Assembly: GCA_964550465.1 (NCBI GenBank)
Contig: CAZJZH010000007.1
Location: 1-27,590 of the forward strand
DNA: 27,590 bases
Direction: 5' to 3'
DNA from: CAZJZH01 sp964550465
GTDB lineage: Bacteria > Patescibacteriota > Patescibacteriia > JACRDY01
Both the position numbers and the translations under genes were made by a program. Each line of letters opens with the position of its first letter. Position 1 is the stretch's first letter. Under the pieces are notes generated by a model that was not told the origin of the DNA, searched no databases, and saw only the letters and a program-made list of their open reading frames with translations. Of the stretch, positions 13,955-21,077 are shown one piece after another.

Positions 13955-15226
13955 TTATGAAGATTGCGTCAATCGACCGGTTAGCCCATAGACTAAGCCG
14001 GTCAGTAGAACACCCGGATAGAGGCTGACTAAGAAATGATCGAACAGGCCGATGGTCACGAGTACTAGTAGCGGTGCTACCAACCACAGCCGGCGACGCA
14101 GCGCCCACAGCGGCCAGATGATACACACTCCATATAATAGCACAGCCAGTATACCAGCCTCTGCCCACAGCAACACGGCGCTATTATGGACCGGCTGGTA
14201 CGACCAAACATCTTGACCGGGCTGAGCCACCAACAGAGCAATGGTGTAGTTACCTAAACCCACGCCGGTCAGCCAGTGCTGACCGATAATTTGCCGGGCT
14301 TGCTGATACTGATCAACACGCTGAGTAATGGATTGTGCCTCCAGTCGCTGGCTGGTATCAAAGCGATTAAATACTGGCTGATGAAAAATAGTCACAAAGG
14401 CAGCGGTAGTGAGAACTATGGTCAGCGCCACTACCAGTACGGTACGCTGCGGGCGATACCGTCGCCACACCAGCCAACTGACCACTGCTACCCCACCAAC
14501 AATTGCCGCCAACCAAGCAGCCCGAGAAAAACTCATCAGCAGTCCGCCGGTCAACACTAGGGCTGAAGCGGTGACAAACCAGCGCTGATAAAAAGTTTTT
14601 GCTTTGGTTGCTAGCCACGCAACCGCACCGATACCTACCAGCATCCAGGCGCCAAAAATATTAGGGTGTGGCAGTCCACCGTAAGCACGCAGCCAGCGCT
14701 CACCACCGGTTTCAATCACAAATGTACCCAAGGTGCCGGCTGACTGAGCCGCTATGCCCAGCCATGTACTGGCCCAGATCGACTGACTGAGAAACTGACT
14801 CCAACCGAGTAGACCCTGTAATACCGTACCACCTACCAGACTAATCATCAGCGGTACTGCCCGCACTGGCCCGGCTGCTACTAACAAGGCCAGTACCCCA
14901 GCCTCCACAAACCAGGTCCAGCGATTAATGGCCAACTGTCCATCAACCGCCCAGCTGGTGCTGACAAACAACCAGGCTAAAAAGGCTACCCCGACGAAAA
15001 TAGTCGTTTTATTGAAATTAACTCGACCGCGGTAGCGCCAAATAAACAGCGCGGCTACTACCCATAGCAGTATTTCTGTGGCGTAGAGGCTAAACGACCC
15101 GTACTCCCAGAAACCGCTATTGATAGTGCGGACATTGTGCATCCAACGCGTCTGCCAGGGTAACAAAAAGACCAGCAGGTAGGTGCCCCAGCTGATGAGT
15201 GATTCGATAGTCAGGCGCTTATTCAT
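13955..15226 (-). CDS. O-antigen ligase / polymerase-like membrane protein (Wzy/WaaL superfamily)
   Basis: The 423-residue protein has 11-12 hydrophobic segments and a large extracytoplasmic loop. It carries the superfamily marks 'YGGLPHPNIFGAW' (182-194), 'SFSRAAWLA' (232-240), 'GVGLGNY' (321-327) and 'PVHNSAVLLWAEAG' (345-358). Members transfer or polymerise lipid-linked glycans outside the membrane; which glycan is unknown. Its start overlaps the upstream nucleotidyltransferase gene by 8 nt. Finding it inside a nusA-yidC operon ties surface polysaccharide work to core expression machinery. Confidence 0.88.
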   Translation of the reverse strand: MNKRLTIESLISWGTYLLVFLLPWQTRWMHNVRTINSGFWEYGSFSLYATEILLWVVAALFIWRYRGRVNFNKTTIFVGVAFLAWLFVSTSWAVDGQLAINRWTWFVEAGVLALLVAAGPVRAVPLMISLVGGTVLQGLLGWSQFLSQSIWASTWLGIAAQSAGTLGTFVIETGGERWLRAYGGLPHPNIFGAWMLVGIGAVAWLATKAKTFYQRWFVTASALVLTGGLLMSFSRAAWLAAIVGGVAVVSWLVWRRYRPQRTVLVVALTIVLTTAAFVTIFHQPVFNRFDTSQRLEAQSITQRVDQYQQARQIIGQHWLTGVGLGNYTIALLVAQPGQDVWSYQPVHNSAVLLWAEAGILAVLLYGVCIIWPLWALRRRLWLVAPLLVLVTIGLFDHFLVSLYPGVLLTGLVYGLTGRLTQSS

Positions 15227-16157
15227 CTGCTTGTAGTAATTGATTAACCTTTGTCACCCATTCATTACGATAGCCTTCCCGCCGGTCATTACCAATCAGT
15301 TTCAGTATACCAGGTTTGATAATAACTCCCGGATGGCGGTTGATTTTTTCTGTGATCGGCTGTGGTAACCGTCGTCGACTAGCTTGCTCAATCAGCGGCC
15401 AACACCAGCGCCCACACAGTATCTCCCCTATTCGTTGCCCTACTCGACGAACCACTGATACGCGGATCATCCGGCGCTGGTGACCCGCATCAATCAAAGC
15501 ATGGGGCAGCCACTGCTTGATCCATTGGTTGGCCTGCCGAAAGGCTGCATAAACGCCGCCGGCATCGTAGATAGGCACCAACTGATCAATCCAGTAGTAA
15601 AAATGAATATCAGTCCGCGGCAAAGCTGTTACTTCTAAACTGAGGTGATCAGTGTCAACAAAAAAACTTAAGCATATTTGATCGGCCTTTTTACCAGCGC
15701 GTGGTCGCAGGTCAAACAGTTTTAAAAACAGCAGGCAGCCAGCTCGAGCCACCCAGGTAGCGCCCGGTGCCGTTATGACGACGATATCAATGTCGCTGTC
15801 CGGCGCCGGGTTACCATAACTAACGGTGTTTGAAACCAGTAGGCCGCGGACAAATGGTACTGTCGCTAACCACTGGCCAACCCGCTGGGCTTTGCGAAAT
15901 TTGGCCTCTGCTGCCACAAAACGTTGCTTACGCTGGGTGACTATGTCAGCTGAGCGAGCGGCTAAAAAATAAAACCCCTCCGCGGTAGCAATACCGGAAT
16001 GGGTTTGGTGTAGGTAGTCATCAATCATCGCCAATGGTGGTGGCGTCTCTTGGTGTGGCCACCAGCAGTACCGATGTAGCTCACTACTGGTTAACGGGTA
16101 CTGGAAGATATCAAAATAGGCCAAGGTTTTGATGACAGCGCTATCTAGTTGACTCAT
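15219..16157 (-). CDS. Nucleotidyltransferase-fold protein
   Basis: The 312-residue protein opens with a winged-helix-like segment 'VIKTLAYFDIFQYPLTSSEL' (8-27). A minimal nucleotidyltransferase site follows: 'VSNTVSYGNPAPDSDIDIVVIT' region (108-129), with the paired carboxylates D122 and D124. Proteins of this layout are common in CPR genomes and usually sit by glycan genes; that recollection guides the call. The target (nucleotide, protein or sugar) is unknown. It starts in a 4-nt ATGA overlap with the PRC-barrel gene and overlaps the next gene by 8 nt, so translation is coupled through all three. Confidence 0.75.
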   Translation of the reverse strand: MSQLDSAVIKTLAYFDIFQYPLTSSELHRYCWWPHQETPPPLAMIDDYLHQTHSGIATAEGFYFLAARSADIVTQRKQRFVAAEAKFRKAQRVGQWLATVPFVRGLLVSNTVSYGNPAPDSDIDIVVITAPGATWVARAGCLLFLKLFDLRPRAGKKADQICLSFFVDTDHLSLEVTALPRTDIHFYYWIDQLVPIYDAGGVYAAFRQANQWIKQWLPHALIDAGHQRRMIRVSVVRRVGQRIGEILCGRWCWPLIEQASRRRLPQPITEKINRHPGVIIKPGILKLIGNDRREGYRNEWVTKVNQLLQADE

Positions 16158-16471
16158 AGGCTGTCAGATTGTCGGCTGATAGCTACTGATGGTGCGGCTG
16201 CCTTGCCTTTGGCCGCTGCTCTGACAGCTGCTGCCTCTGTTTCTACCGCGTCCTGGACAATCATCTTATCAGCCGTAATGCTAACCACCTGTGAGCGATC
16301 AACCAGCAGTTTGGCGCCAAACAAGGTCGCCAACACCGTAGCCGGCTTGACGTGATATATCATGATGCACTGCTGGTCAATGTCGTATTCGGCATCAACC
16401 ACCTCACCGAGATGAGTCTCACTCTCGGTGTACACAGGTAGGCCAAGCAATTGTTTGACCAGTATGCGCAT
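16154..16471 (-). CDS. PRC-barrel domain protein
   Basis: The 105-residue soluble protein has one PRC-barrel-like domain. 'LLGLPVYTESETHLGEVVDAEYDI' spans residues 8-31, followed by strands ending 'KLLVDRSQVVSITADKMIVQD'. An Ala/Lys-rich tail follows (77-105). PRC barrels are found in RimM (16S rRNA maturation) and in photosynthetic and cell-division proteins. Here it stands alone between yidC (12 nt) and a nucleotidyltransferase (4-nt overlap). Its role is unknown; a protein or RNA interaction module is the usual guess. Confidence 0.8.
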   Translation of the reverse strand: MRILVKQLLGLPVYTESETHLGEVVDAEYDIDQQCIMIYHVKPATVLATLFGAKLLVDRSQVVSITADKMIVQDAVETEAAAVRAAAKGKAAAPSVAISRQSDSL

Positions 16472-16483
16472 AGCGCTGAAATG

Positions 16484-17254
16484 TTATGATTTGACGTCAA
16501 CGACGGCTGGTGGCTGGTTGTCAGTAGTATCACCCTCGTCTTTTTTGCGGAAGATAACCAGCTGCTGCAAGGCGGTCAGTAAGGTAGTAATAAACCAGTA
16601 CAGTGCCAAACCACCCGGCAGACTCATGCCAATCACTACGGTGATGATGGGCATGAAGATAGTCATCTGTTTGTTCATGATAGCCATCATGTCCTCATCC
16701 TTACTGCCTGGCAGCTTGAGGCCGCCCGGCTGTGGTGGCCGCACAGATTGCATCATCTTAGCTTGCCAGTACTGAGCTGCACCGGCCAGCAGCGCTAGAA
16801 TCAGCTGTGGTTGGCTCAAGTCTAAGCCGAGGAAAAACGGCTCGATAGTCCCGGGATTGGCCACAAAGGGATAGAGCAATTCAAAACTACCATTAGACAA
16901 GCCGTTACGGAAGACTTGATAGACCGCGATCAAAAACGGTAGCTGAATGAGGATAGGTAGACAGGATGACAAGGGATTAACCTTCTGCTGTTGGTACAGC
17001 TTCATCATCTCCATCGACATCTGCTCCCGATTGTCTTTGTATTTCTTTTTAATTTCCTCCAGCTTGGGCTGCAACTTCTGCATAGCCCGCTGAGCTTTAA
17101 TGGCTTGGAGCGAGAATGGGTAGAGAATCAGCTTAATCAACACCGTCAGCGCAATAATAGCCAAACCGATGTGATTACCGGGGATAACGTCATACAACCA
17201 AACCAACAGGTTAAACAGTGGCTGGTAGAGAATAGTTTCGTAGAGTGCAAGCAT
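16484..17254 (-). CDS. yidC: Membrane protein insertase YidC/Oxa1
   Basis: YidC inserts and folds membrane proteins, alone or with SecYEG. The 256-residue product is the short Gram-positive/Oxa1 type without the large periplasmic domain. It has an N-terminal helix, 'IIALTVLIKLILYPFSLQAIKAQRAMQKLQPKL' (33-64, core helix plus cytoplasmic hairpin), 'NPLSSCLPILIQLPFLIAVYQVFR' (93-116), and 'MPIITVVIGMSLPGGLALYWFITTLL' near 211-236. The groove position that is usually arginine appears to be K41. It lies 28 nt after nusA with no Shine-Dalgarno. In many bacteria yidC sits with rpmH-rnpA; that context is absent here. Confidence 0.95.
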   Translation of the reverse strand: MLALYETILYQPLFNLLVWLYDVIPGNHIGLAIIALTVLIKLILYPFSLQAIKAQRAMQKLQPKLEEIKKKYKDNREQMSMEMMKLYQQQKVNPLSSCLPILIQLPFLIAVYQVFRNGLSNGSFELLYPFVANPGTIEPFFLGLDLSQPQLILALLAGAAQYWQAKMMQSVRPPQPGGLKLPGSKDEDMMAIMNKQMTIFMPIITVVIGMSLPGGLALYWFITTLLTALQQLVIFRKKDEGDTTDNQPPAVVDVKS

Positions 17255-17282
17255 GGGATTGTTTTGGTTTTAGGGTCAACTA

Positions 17283-18722
17283 TTACTCAGCTGACTGTTT
17301 CTCTTCTTCCCCTTCCTCATTCCCCGCTGCTTCATCAGCAGGCGCGTCTACCACTGGAGTCTCTTCAGACGCTGCTGGTTCAGCTGGTGCAGTTTCATCA
17401 GCCGAATCGGTAGCGGCAGTGGTGGCTGTAGCTGCCTCTGCGGCTGGTTCGACAGCAGCTTCGACCTGCTCTTCCACCCCTGTCTCTAACTCCTCAGCAG
17501 TGACTTCTCGTTCTTTGTTGTCGTCAGTCAATTCAATAATACTAATAGTGTAGCCGGTTAACTTAGCAGCCAGGCGAACGTTTTGTCCCAGCTTACCAAT
17601 CGCCAGAGACAATTGCTCACTTTCTACTGTAGCAATAGCTTTCTTTTCTTCCTCATCAATCTCTACACTGACAATCTTGGCTGGCAATAAGGCATTGCCC
17701 ACAAACTCAGGCATGTCCTCTGACCATTCAATAATATCAATCTTTTCACCAGATAGCTCGCCAATGATGGTCTGGACTCGGCTACCGCGCTGACCAACAC
17801 ATGAACCGATTGGATCAATGGCATCATCATCAGTCCAGACTGCTACCTTACTGCGCTCACCGGCCTCACGAGCGATGGCTTTAATATCAATCGAACCATT
17901 AGCGATTTCTGGAATTTCAATGCTGAACAACTCACGGACCACTTCGGTACTGCGCCGTGACAGAATAATCTGTGGACCACGACCACCCATCTCAACCGAC
18001 TTAACGTAGACTTTAATCCGATCACCAACTCGGTAGCGTTCGCGGTCGACCTGTTCTTCGCGTGGCAACAGACCGATAGTGCGATGTAAATCAATCAAAA
18101 CATTTGGTCCTTCACGACGATGGACGGTACCCATCATGACCGTACCTTCAAAATCTTTAAACTCTTCGTAGATGCTACCACGTTCTGCTTCCCGCAACCG
18201 CTGGATAATCACCTGCTTAGCGGTCTGAGCAGCCATGCGACCGTACTCTTCTGGTACCTGCAACTCTACCCGAATCTCTTCATCGAGCTGTGCATCATCT
18301 TTAATTTCTTTAGCGTCAGACAGTGAAATATGCAGTTTGGGGTTGTACTTCAACTCCTCCTCTTCTTCTGCTTCATCGTCATCCTCGCCAACTACTGCCG
18401 GAGCGGCCGCTGCCTGAGCTTCTGCTGCCGCGGCGGCTTCAGCGTCTGGGTCTTCACCACGGGCGATAGCCGCTTCACGTTCTGCTGCCTCCGCTTCTGC
18501 CTCGGCCTTTAACTCATCAGTCACCACCGTCTTAACGTCAAACACCCGCGAGCTGCCATCTTGCGGGTCGTATTCCACGACAATGTTTTGATTCTTCTGC
18601 CCAAAGTCTTTACGGTAGGCAGCCGCTAGAGCTGCTTCGATGGTCTCGATAACAGACTCCAGGCTAATGTTTTTTTCCTGACAAATTTGCTGGATAGCAG
18701 CCAGGATGGGAGATTGTGCCAT
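17283..18722 (-). CDS. nusA: Transcription termination/antitermination factor NusA with acidic insert and tail
   Basis: NusA binds RNA polymerase and modulates pausing, termination and antitermination. The 479-residue product has the N-terminal RNAP-binding domain (1-66, continuing about 126-185) and an S1 domain (about 190-256, 'FEGTVMMGTVHRREGPNVLIDL'). KH1 contains 'DPIGSCVGQRGSRVQTI' (303-319) and KH2 contains 'AIGKLGQNVRLAAKLTG' (374-390). Two unusual parts stand out: a Glu/Ala-rich insert of about 55 residues within the N-domain (about 68-124), and an acidic Ala/Glu/Pro tail (about 403-479) where some NusA proteins carry AR repeats. It leads a six-gene operon. Its TATAAT box ends 12 nt before the ATG, so the leader is very short. 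Confidence 0.96.
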   Translation of the reverse strand: MAQSPILAAIQQICQEKNISLESVIETIEAALAAAYRKDFGQKNQNIVVEYDPQDGSSRVFDVKTVVTDELKAEAEAEAAEREAAIARGEDPDAEAAAAAEAQAAAAPAVVGEDDDEAEEEEELKYNPKLHISLSDAKEIKDDAQLDEEIRVELQVPEEYGRMAAQTAKQVIIQRLREAERGSIYEEFKDFEGTVMMGTVHRREGPNVLIDLHRTIGLLPREEQVDRERYRVGDRIKVYVKSVEMGGRGPQIILSRRSTEVVRELFSIEIPEIANGSIDIKAIAREAGERSKVAVWTDDDAIDPIGSCVGQRGSRVQTIIGELSGEKIDIIEWSEDMPEFVGNALLPAKIVSVEIDEEEKKAIATVESEQLSLAIGKLGQNVRLAAKLTGYTISIIELTDDNKEREVTAEELETGVEEQVEAAVEPAAEAATATTAATDSADETAPAEPAASEETPVVDAPADEAAGNEEGEEEKQSAE

Positions 18723-18734
18723 ATATACTATTAG

Positions 18735-18755
18735 ATTATACTATGCCTTATTATA
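18735..18755 (-). promoter_or_regulatory. Tandem -10 boxes of the nusA operon
   Basis: Two perfect TATAAT hexamers occur on the minus strand, at 18755-18750 and 18740-18735, upstream of the ATG at 18722. The nearer would give a leader of about 5 nt. No good -35 is seen for either. Confidence 0.5.
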
Positions 18756-18797
18756 GCAAGCTGCCGGCGCCAAAACAAAGTGTTTGGTAGTGGCAAC

Positions 18798-18822
18798 AAA
18801 AAAACACCCTGATTAAGGATGT
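18798..18822 (-). terminator. Intrinsic terminator upstream of nusA (minus strand)
   Basis: On the minus strand ACATCCT pairs with AGGGTGT (one T-G wobble) around the loop TAATC, followed by seven T. It shields nusA from transcripts arriving from the right. The only upstream minus-strand gene within 1 kb is yraN, whose transcript would have to cross the plus-strand gene 18917-19282. Confidence 0.85.
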
Positions 18823-18851
18823 TGCTTTAATTCTTAAACTGTGACTATAGT
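18822..18851 (+). promoter_or_regulatory. Probable promoter of the 121-residue membrane protein gene
   Basis: TTGCTT (18822-18827), an 18-nt spacer, TATAGT (18846-18851). Transcription would begin near 18858, directly at a small perfect hairpin (TTGACT-GAAAA-AGTCAA, 18860-18876) in the leader, about 60 nt before the start codon. Confidence 0.5.
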
Positions 18852-18916
18852 ATACAGTATTGACTGAAAAAGTCAAGTCCCCCCACATTTTTCACCCACC
18901 ACCACAGGAGGTACCG

Positions 18917-19282
18917 ATGCTATGGCTCAGCATACTAGCATTAATCATCGCTATTAAAATACCGTGGTTTGGCCATCACTACGCCAACTGGTGGTTACCG
19001 TTTTTGGCCCGCCAACCGTTTATCCCCCTTTCCTTGGTGATTGTGAAGTATTTGTTAGTCTGCGGCCCACAATGCACCTGCCTACTAGCACTTGACCTCA
19101 AGCTCGATGCTACCGATCGGCTCGACCAATCAATGGCATTCTTGCAAACCTACCACCTCATCAAGCCAACTGCGGAAGATATGCTCCAACAGCATACCAC
19201 TTGGCAACCGACCGCTCCTTCTCGCAAAACCATGGCTGCTACCTGGCTGCAAGCCAAACGCCTAGCTCGCCGTCAATCATAA
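18917..19282 (+). CDS. Small membrane-anchored protein, 121 residues, unknown
   Basis: I start at 18917 because AGGAGG lies 5 nt upstream; the ATG-like start at 18860 falls at the likely transcript end. The product begins with a hydrophobic helix (MLWLSILALIIAIKIPWF), has a second hydrophobic stretch with 'VCGPQCTC' (three close cysteines, about 48-55), and a hydrophilic C-terminal half ending in a basic helix (KRLARRQS). It is the only plus-strand gene in the right two thirds. It is convergent with yraN and separated from it only by a terminator. I do not recognise a family. Confidence 0.7.
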   Translation: MLWLSILALIIAIKIPWFGHHYANWWLPFLARQPFIPLSLVIVKYLLVCGPQCTCLLALDLKLDATDRLDQSMAFLQTYHLIKPTAEDMLQQHTTWQPTAPSRKTMAATWLQAKRLARRQS

Positions 19283-19319
19283 TCCCTCTTAACTCATGGA
19301 GCGTTACGGGGGATTTTTC
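19281..19319 (+). terminator. Intrinsic terminator of the 121-residue membrane protein gene
   Basis: AATCCC (19281-19286) pairs with GGGATT (19310-19315); TAAC/GTTA pair inside. A TTTTT run follows on the plus strand. It starts inside the stop codon and ends at the yraN stop. Confidence 0.75.
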
Positions 19320-19320
19320 T

Positions 19321-19686
19321 TTACCAATACCCTTGCCGTACCAACACCTGACCCTGAGCTCGTGGCTCAATGGTTAACCACAGTATCCGCCATTCTTCTG
19401 GCGGTGCAACACAGCCGCTTAGGTACTGTAGGGCAAACTGCTCCACTCGCTGCTGCTGCTGCCAACGCAGGGCTAATCCCGCCGGCCAACTGCGCCGATA
19501 CCGCGCCGTCTTGACTTCAACAAAATGAATTACCCCATCACGGACAGTGACCAGGTCGCACTCCAAATGCCCACGGCGGACATTACGACCAATAATCACA
19601 TGTCCCTGACGACGCAGCCAGCGACAGGCTACCGCCTCGCCCCAGCGCCCTAACCGTTGTTTGAGTACCGTACTAACTGGTGTCAT
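19321..19686 (-). CDS. yraN: UPF0102 (YraN-like) putative endonuclease
   Basis: The 121-residue product has the family blocks 'LGRWGEAVACRWLRRQGHVIIGRNVR' (12-37), 'HLECDLVTVRDGVIHFVEVKTARYR' (40-64), matching the E/D...EVK pattern of Holliday-resolvase-like nuclease folds, and a C-terminal half rich in Arg/Gln. The family function is unsettled. The usual Gly in 'GHLE(I/C)D' is present. The ATG immediately follows a 12-bp hairpin at 19688-19714. There is no Shine-Dalgarno and the gene is probably weakly expressed or coupled. Confidence 0.88.
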   Translation of the reverse strand: MTPVSTVLKQRLGRWGEAVACRWLRRQGHVIIGRNVRRGHLECDLVTVRDGVIHFVEVKTARYRRSWPAGLALRWQQQQRVEQFALQYLSGCVAPPEEWRILWLTIEPRAQGQVLVRQGYW

Positions 19687-19714
19687 AAAACCCTGTAGGT
19701 AGCCTACAGGGTTT
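19687..19714 (-). terminator. 12-bp perfect hairpin just upstream of yraN (terminator or start-site occluder)
   Basis: AAACCCTGTAGG (19688-19699) and its exact complement (19703-19714) flank a 3-nt loop. On the minus strand it ends in TTTT, and the yraN ATG begins immediately after (TTTTATG). It can terminate the upstream operon, limit yraN, or both. Confidence 0.7.
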
Positions 19715-19735
19715 GTGGTAATCGTTGTCTAAATT

Positions 19736-20158
19736 TTATTTGCGCTTTTTCTTCTTTTTCTTTCGCTCTGGTAGATACTGTTTACGGCGCTGCTCTTCAG
19801 CAATCTCTGCTCGTCGCTTCGGCACCTCGATAAAACCAAAGCGGCCGATGAAGTACAGCCAAATAAGACCAATGATAAACCAAATAACTAACCAGTAGCG
19901 AGATGACAGATATGGAATCTGTTGCCAGAAGAAAAACAGGATGATAAAGCCGACCACGCCTAAGGTAGCAAAGAACGACTGCAGCTTACGGTGTAGCCGC
20001 ACCGCTACACTATCCAAACTACCCCGACCAGCCAAGATTGATACCACCACCGCTAAGACGATGCACAGCCCAAAGACGACCAACAGTGTGGTAGCCAGTA
20101 GTTGGCTGAGCGGACCAGGAAAGCTACTCAACCAATAGTGCCAAGAAAAAATACCCAT
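19736..20158 (-). CDS. Small membrane protein with three helices and poly-Lys tail
   Basis: The 140-residue protein has hydrophobic segments at about 18-43, 63-81 and 87-106. A cytoplasmic-type tail follows that contains 'EVPKRRAEIAEEQRRKQYLPE' and ends in a run of lysines and arginine (RKKKKKKRK). It lies 9 nt after the methyltransferase gene. No family is recognised. The basic tail suggests contact with lipid headgroups or nucleic acid, which is inference. Confidence 0.7.
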   Translation of the reverse strand: MGIFSWHYWLSSFPGPLSQLLATTLLVVFGLCIVLAVVVSILAGRGSLDSVAVRLHRKLQSFFATLGVVGFIILFFFWQQIPYLSSRYWLVIWFIIGLIWLYFIGRFGFIEVPKRRAEIAEEQRRKQYLPERKKKKKKRK

Positions 20159-20167
20159 AGATGTTAC

Positions 20168-20734
20168 TTACTTCTTTTTTTCAAATACTAAACCGAAATG
20201 ATAATCACCGGGCGTAAACGATTGTACCTGAACTAAGCCATGGCGTTCACAAAAGGTGCTAACTGCGACTTGATCGACACGTCGATCGGCTGACGGCCCC
20301 AATGGTGACTGGCTAGTTTTCCAATCAATCACTATCAGCCGACCACCAACTCGCAACAACCGTATAGCTTCTGTTAACAGTGCTTGGCGATCGTTGTTCT
20401 GAAACAATACATTGATTAACAAGGCCACGTCAAGACTTTTGCCAGATAAGCCGCTACCTTGCGGTAATTCTAGATTGGCCCAGACCGTTTCAATCTGTGG
20501 CAGTCCATCAACCCGGGCGCGGTGTTTGATGCCATCCAAGACTGACCGGCGGACATCAACCGCATAGACAGTGCCCTGCTCCCCCACTGCCTGAGCAAAG
20601 GGAAAGACAAAATAGCCAGCCGCGCCACAGCCCAAATCCGCCACCCGCGCCCCGACAGCCACGTCAGCTACGCTCAGCACGTCACTGTAGTCTACAAATT
20701 GATTGCCACCAGCATGGCCAACGCCTACTTTCAT
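20168..20734 (-). CDS. Class I SAM-dependent methyltransferase
   Basis: The 188-residue protein has the Rossmann motif I 'VADLGCGAAGYFVFPFA' (31-47), motif II acidic residue in 'VYAVDV' (D60), 'DVALLINVLFQ' and the post-motif 'GGRLIVIDWK'. The pattern resembles the UbiE/type-11 group. The substrate is unknown; the protein is shorter than UbiE and ends 'GLVFEKKK'. It lies between two small membrane protein genes (4 nt and 9 nt gaps), so the three form one operon, possibly acting at the membrane. Confidence 0.88.
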   Translation of the reverse strand: MKVGVGHAGGNQFVDYSDVLSVADVAVGARVADLGCGAAGYFVFPFAQAVGEQGTVYAVDVRRSVLDGIKHRARVDGLPQIETVWANLELPQGSGLSGKSLDVALLINVLFQNNDRQALLTEAIRLLRVGGRLIVIDWKTSQSPLGPSADRRVDQVAVSTFCERHGLVQVQSFTPGDYHFGLVFEKKK

Positions 20735-20738
20735 AGTC

Positions 20739-20993
20739 TTATCGTTGTTGTGGTATCAGTAATCGCCCAACTGTGGCTTCCAAAAATCCGCCAAACAAAT
20801 TGGTCATAATCAAAAAGCCAATCATGGTAATGCCTAGGCCAAGCAACTTGTAGAAAGTGCGGCTACCACCAGCCGTACCCATTTTTGACTCAGCCCAAGC
20901 TACGCCACCAAAGTTTTGGTAGATCCATTCGGCTTTTAGCGTGATCAGTATGCCAATCGCGGCAATAACTAAGCCGCCAATAATTCGTCCCAT
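20739..20993 (-). CDS. Small two-helix membrane protein, unknown
   Basis: The 84-residue product has helices at about 4-20 and 50-72 with 'AEWIYQNFGGVAWAESKMGTAGGSR' between them. It is the first gene of the operon with the methyltransferase and the poly-Lys membrane protein. Similar 80-90-residue proteins with this layout are frequent in CPR genomes as I recall; no function is known. Its promoter appears leaderless (TATACT 8 nt before the ATG). Confidence 0.75.
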   Translation of the reverse strand: MGRIIGGLVIAAIGILITLKAEWIYQNFGGVAWAESKMGTAGGSRTFYKLLGLGITMIGFLIMTNLFGGFLEATVGRLLIPQQR

Positions 20994-21001
20994 ATGGATA
21001 T

Positions 21002-21007
21002 AGTATA
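21002..21007 (-). promoter_or_regulatory. -10 box (TATACT) of the 20993-19736 operon, leaderless
   Basis: TATACT on the minus strand ends 8 nt before the ATG at 20993, so +1 would fall on or one base before the start codon. The -35 region has no consensus. Confidence 0.5.
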
Positions 21008-21022
21008 GCGTATCATCAATGA

Positions 21023-21060
21023 GCGGGGCAAATAAAATATCCGCCCCGCGTACGGGACGG
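21023..21060 (-). terminator. pyrC terminator with two competing hairpins
   Basis: On the minus strand CCGTCCCG pairs with CGGGGCGG (one T-G wobble, loop TACG) and is followed by ATATTTTATTT, a fair terminator. The second arm (21043-21049) can instead pair with GCGGGGC at 21023-21029 across a 13-nt loop, which would destroy the first hairpin. Confidence 0.65.
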
Positions 21061-21077
21061 ACTTCGGTGTCGTGAGA

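Noticed and set aside
18860..18916. Upstream start of the 121-residue membrane protein
   Set aside because: It begins at the predicted transcription start within a hairpin; the ATG at 18917 has AGGAGG at ideal spacing.
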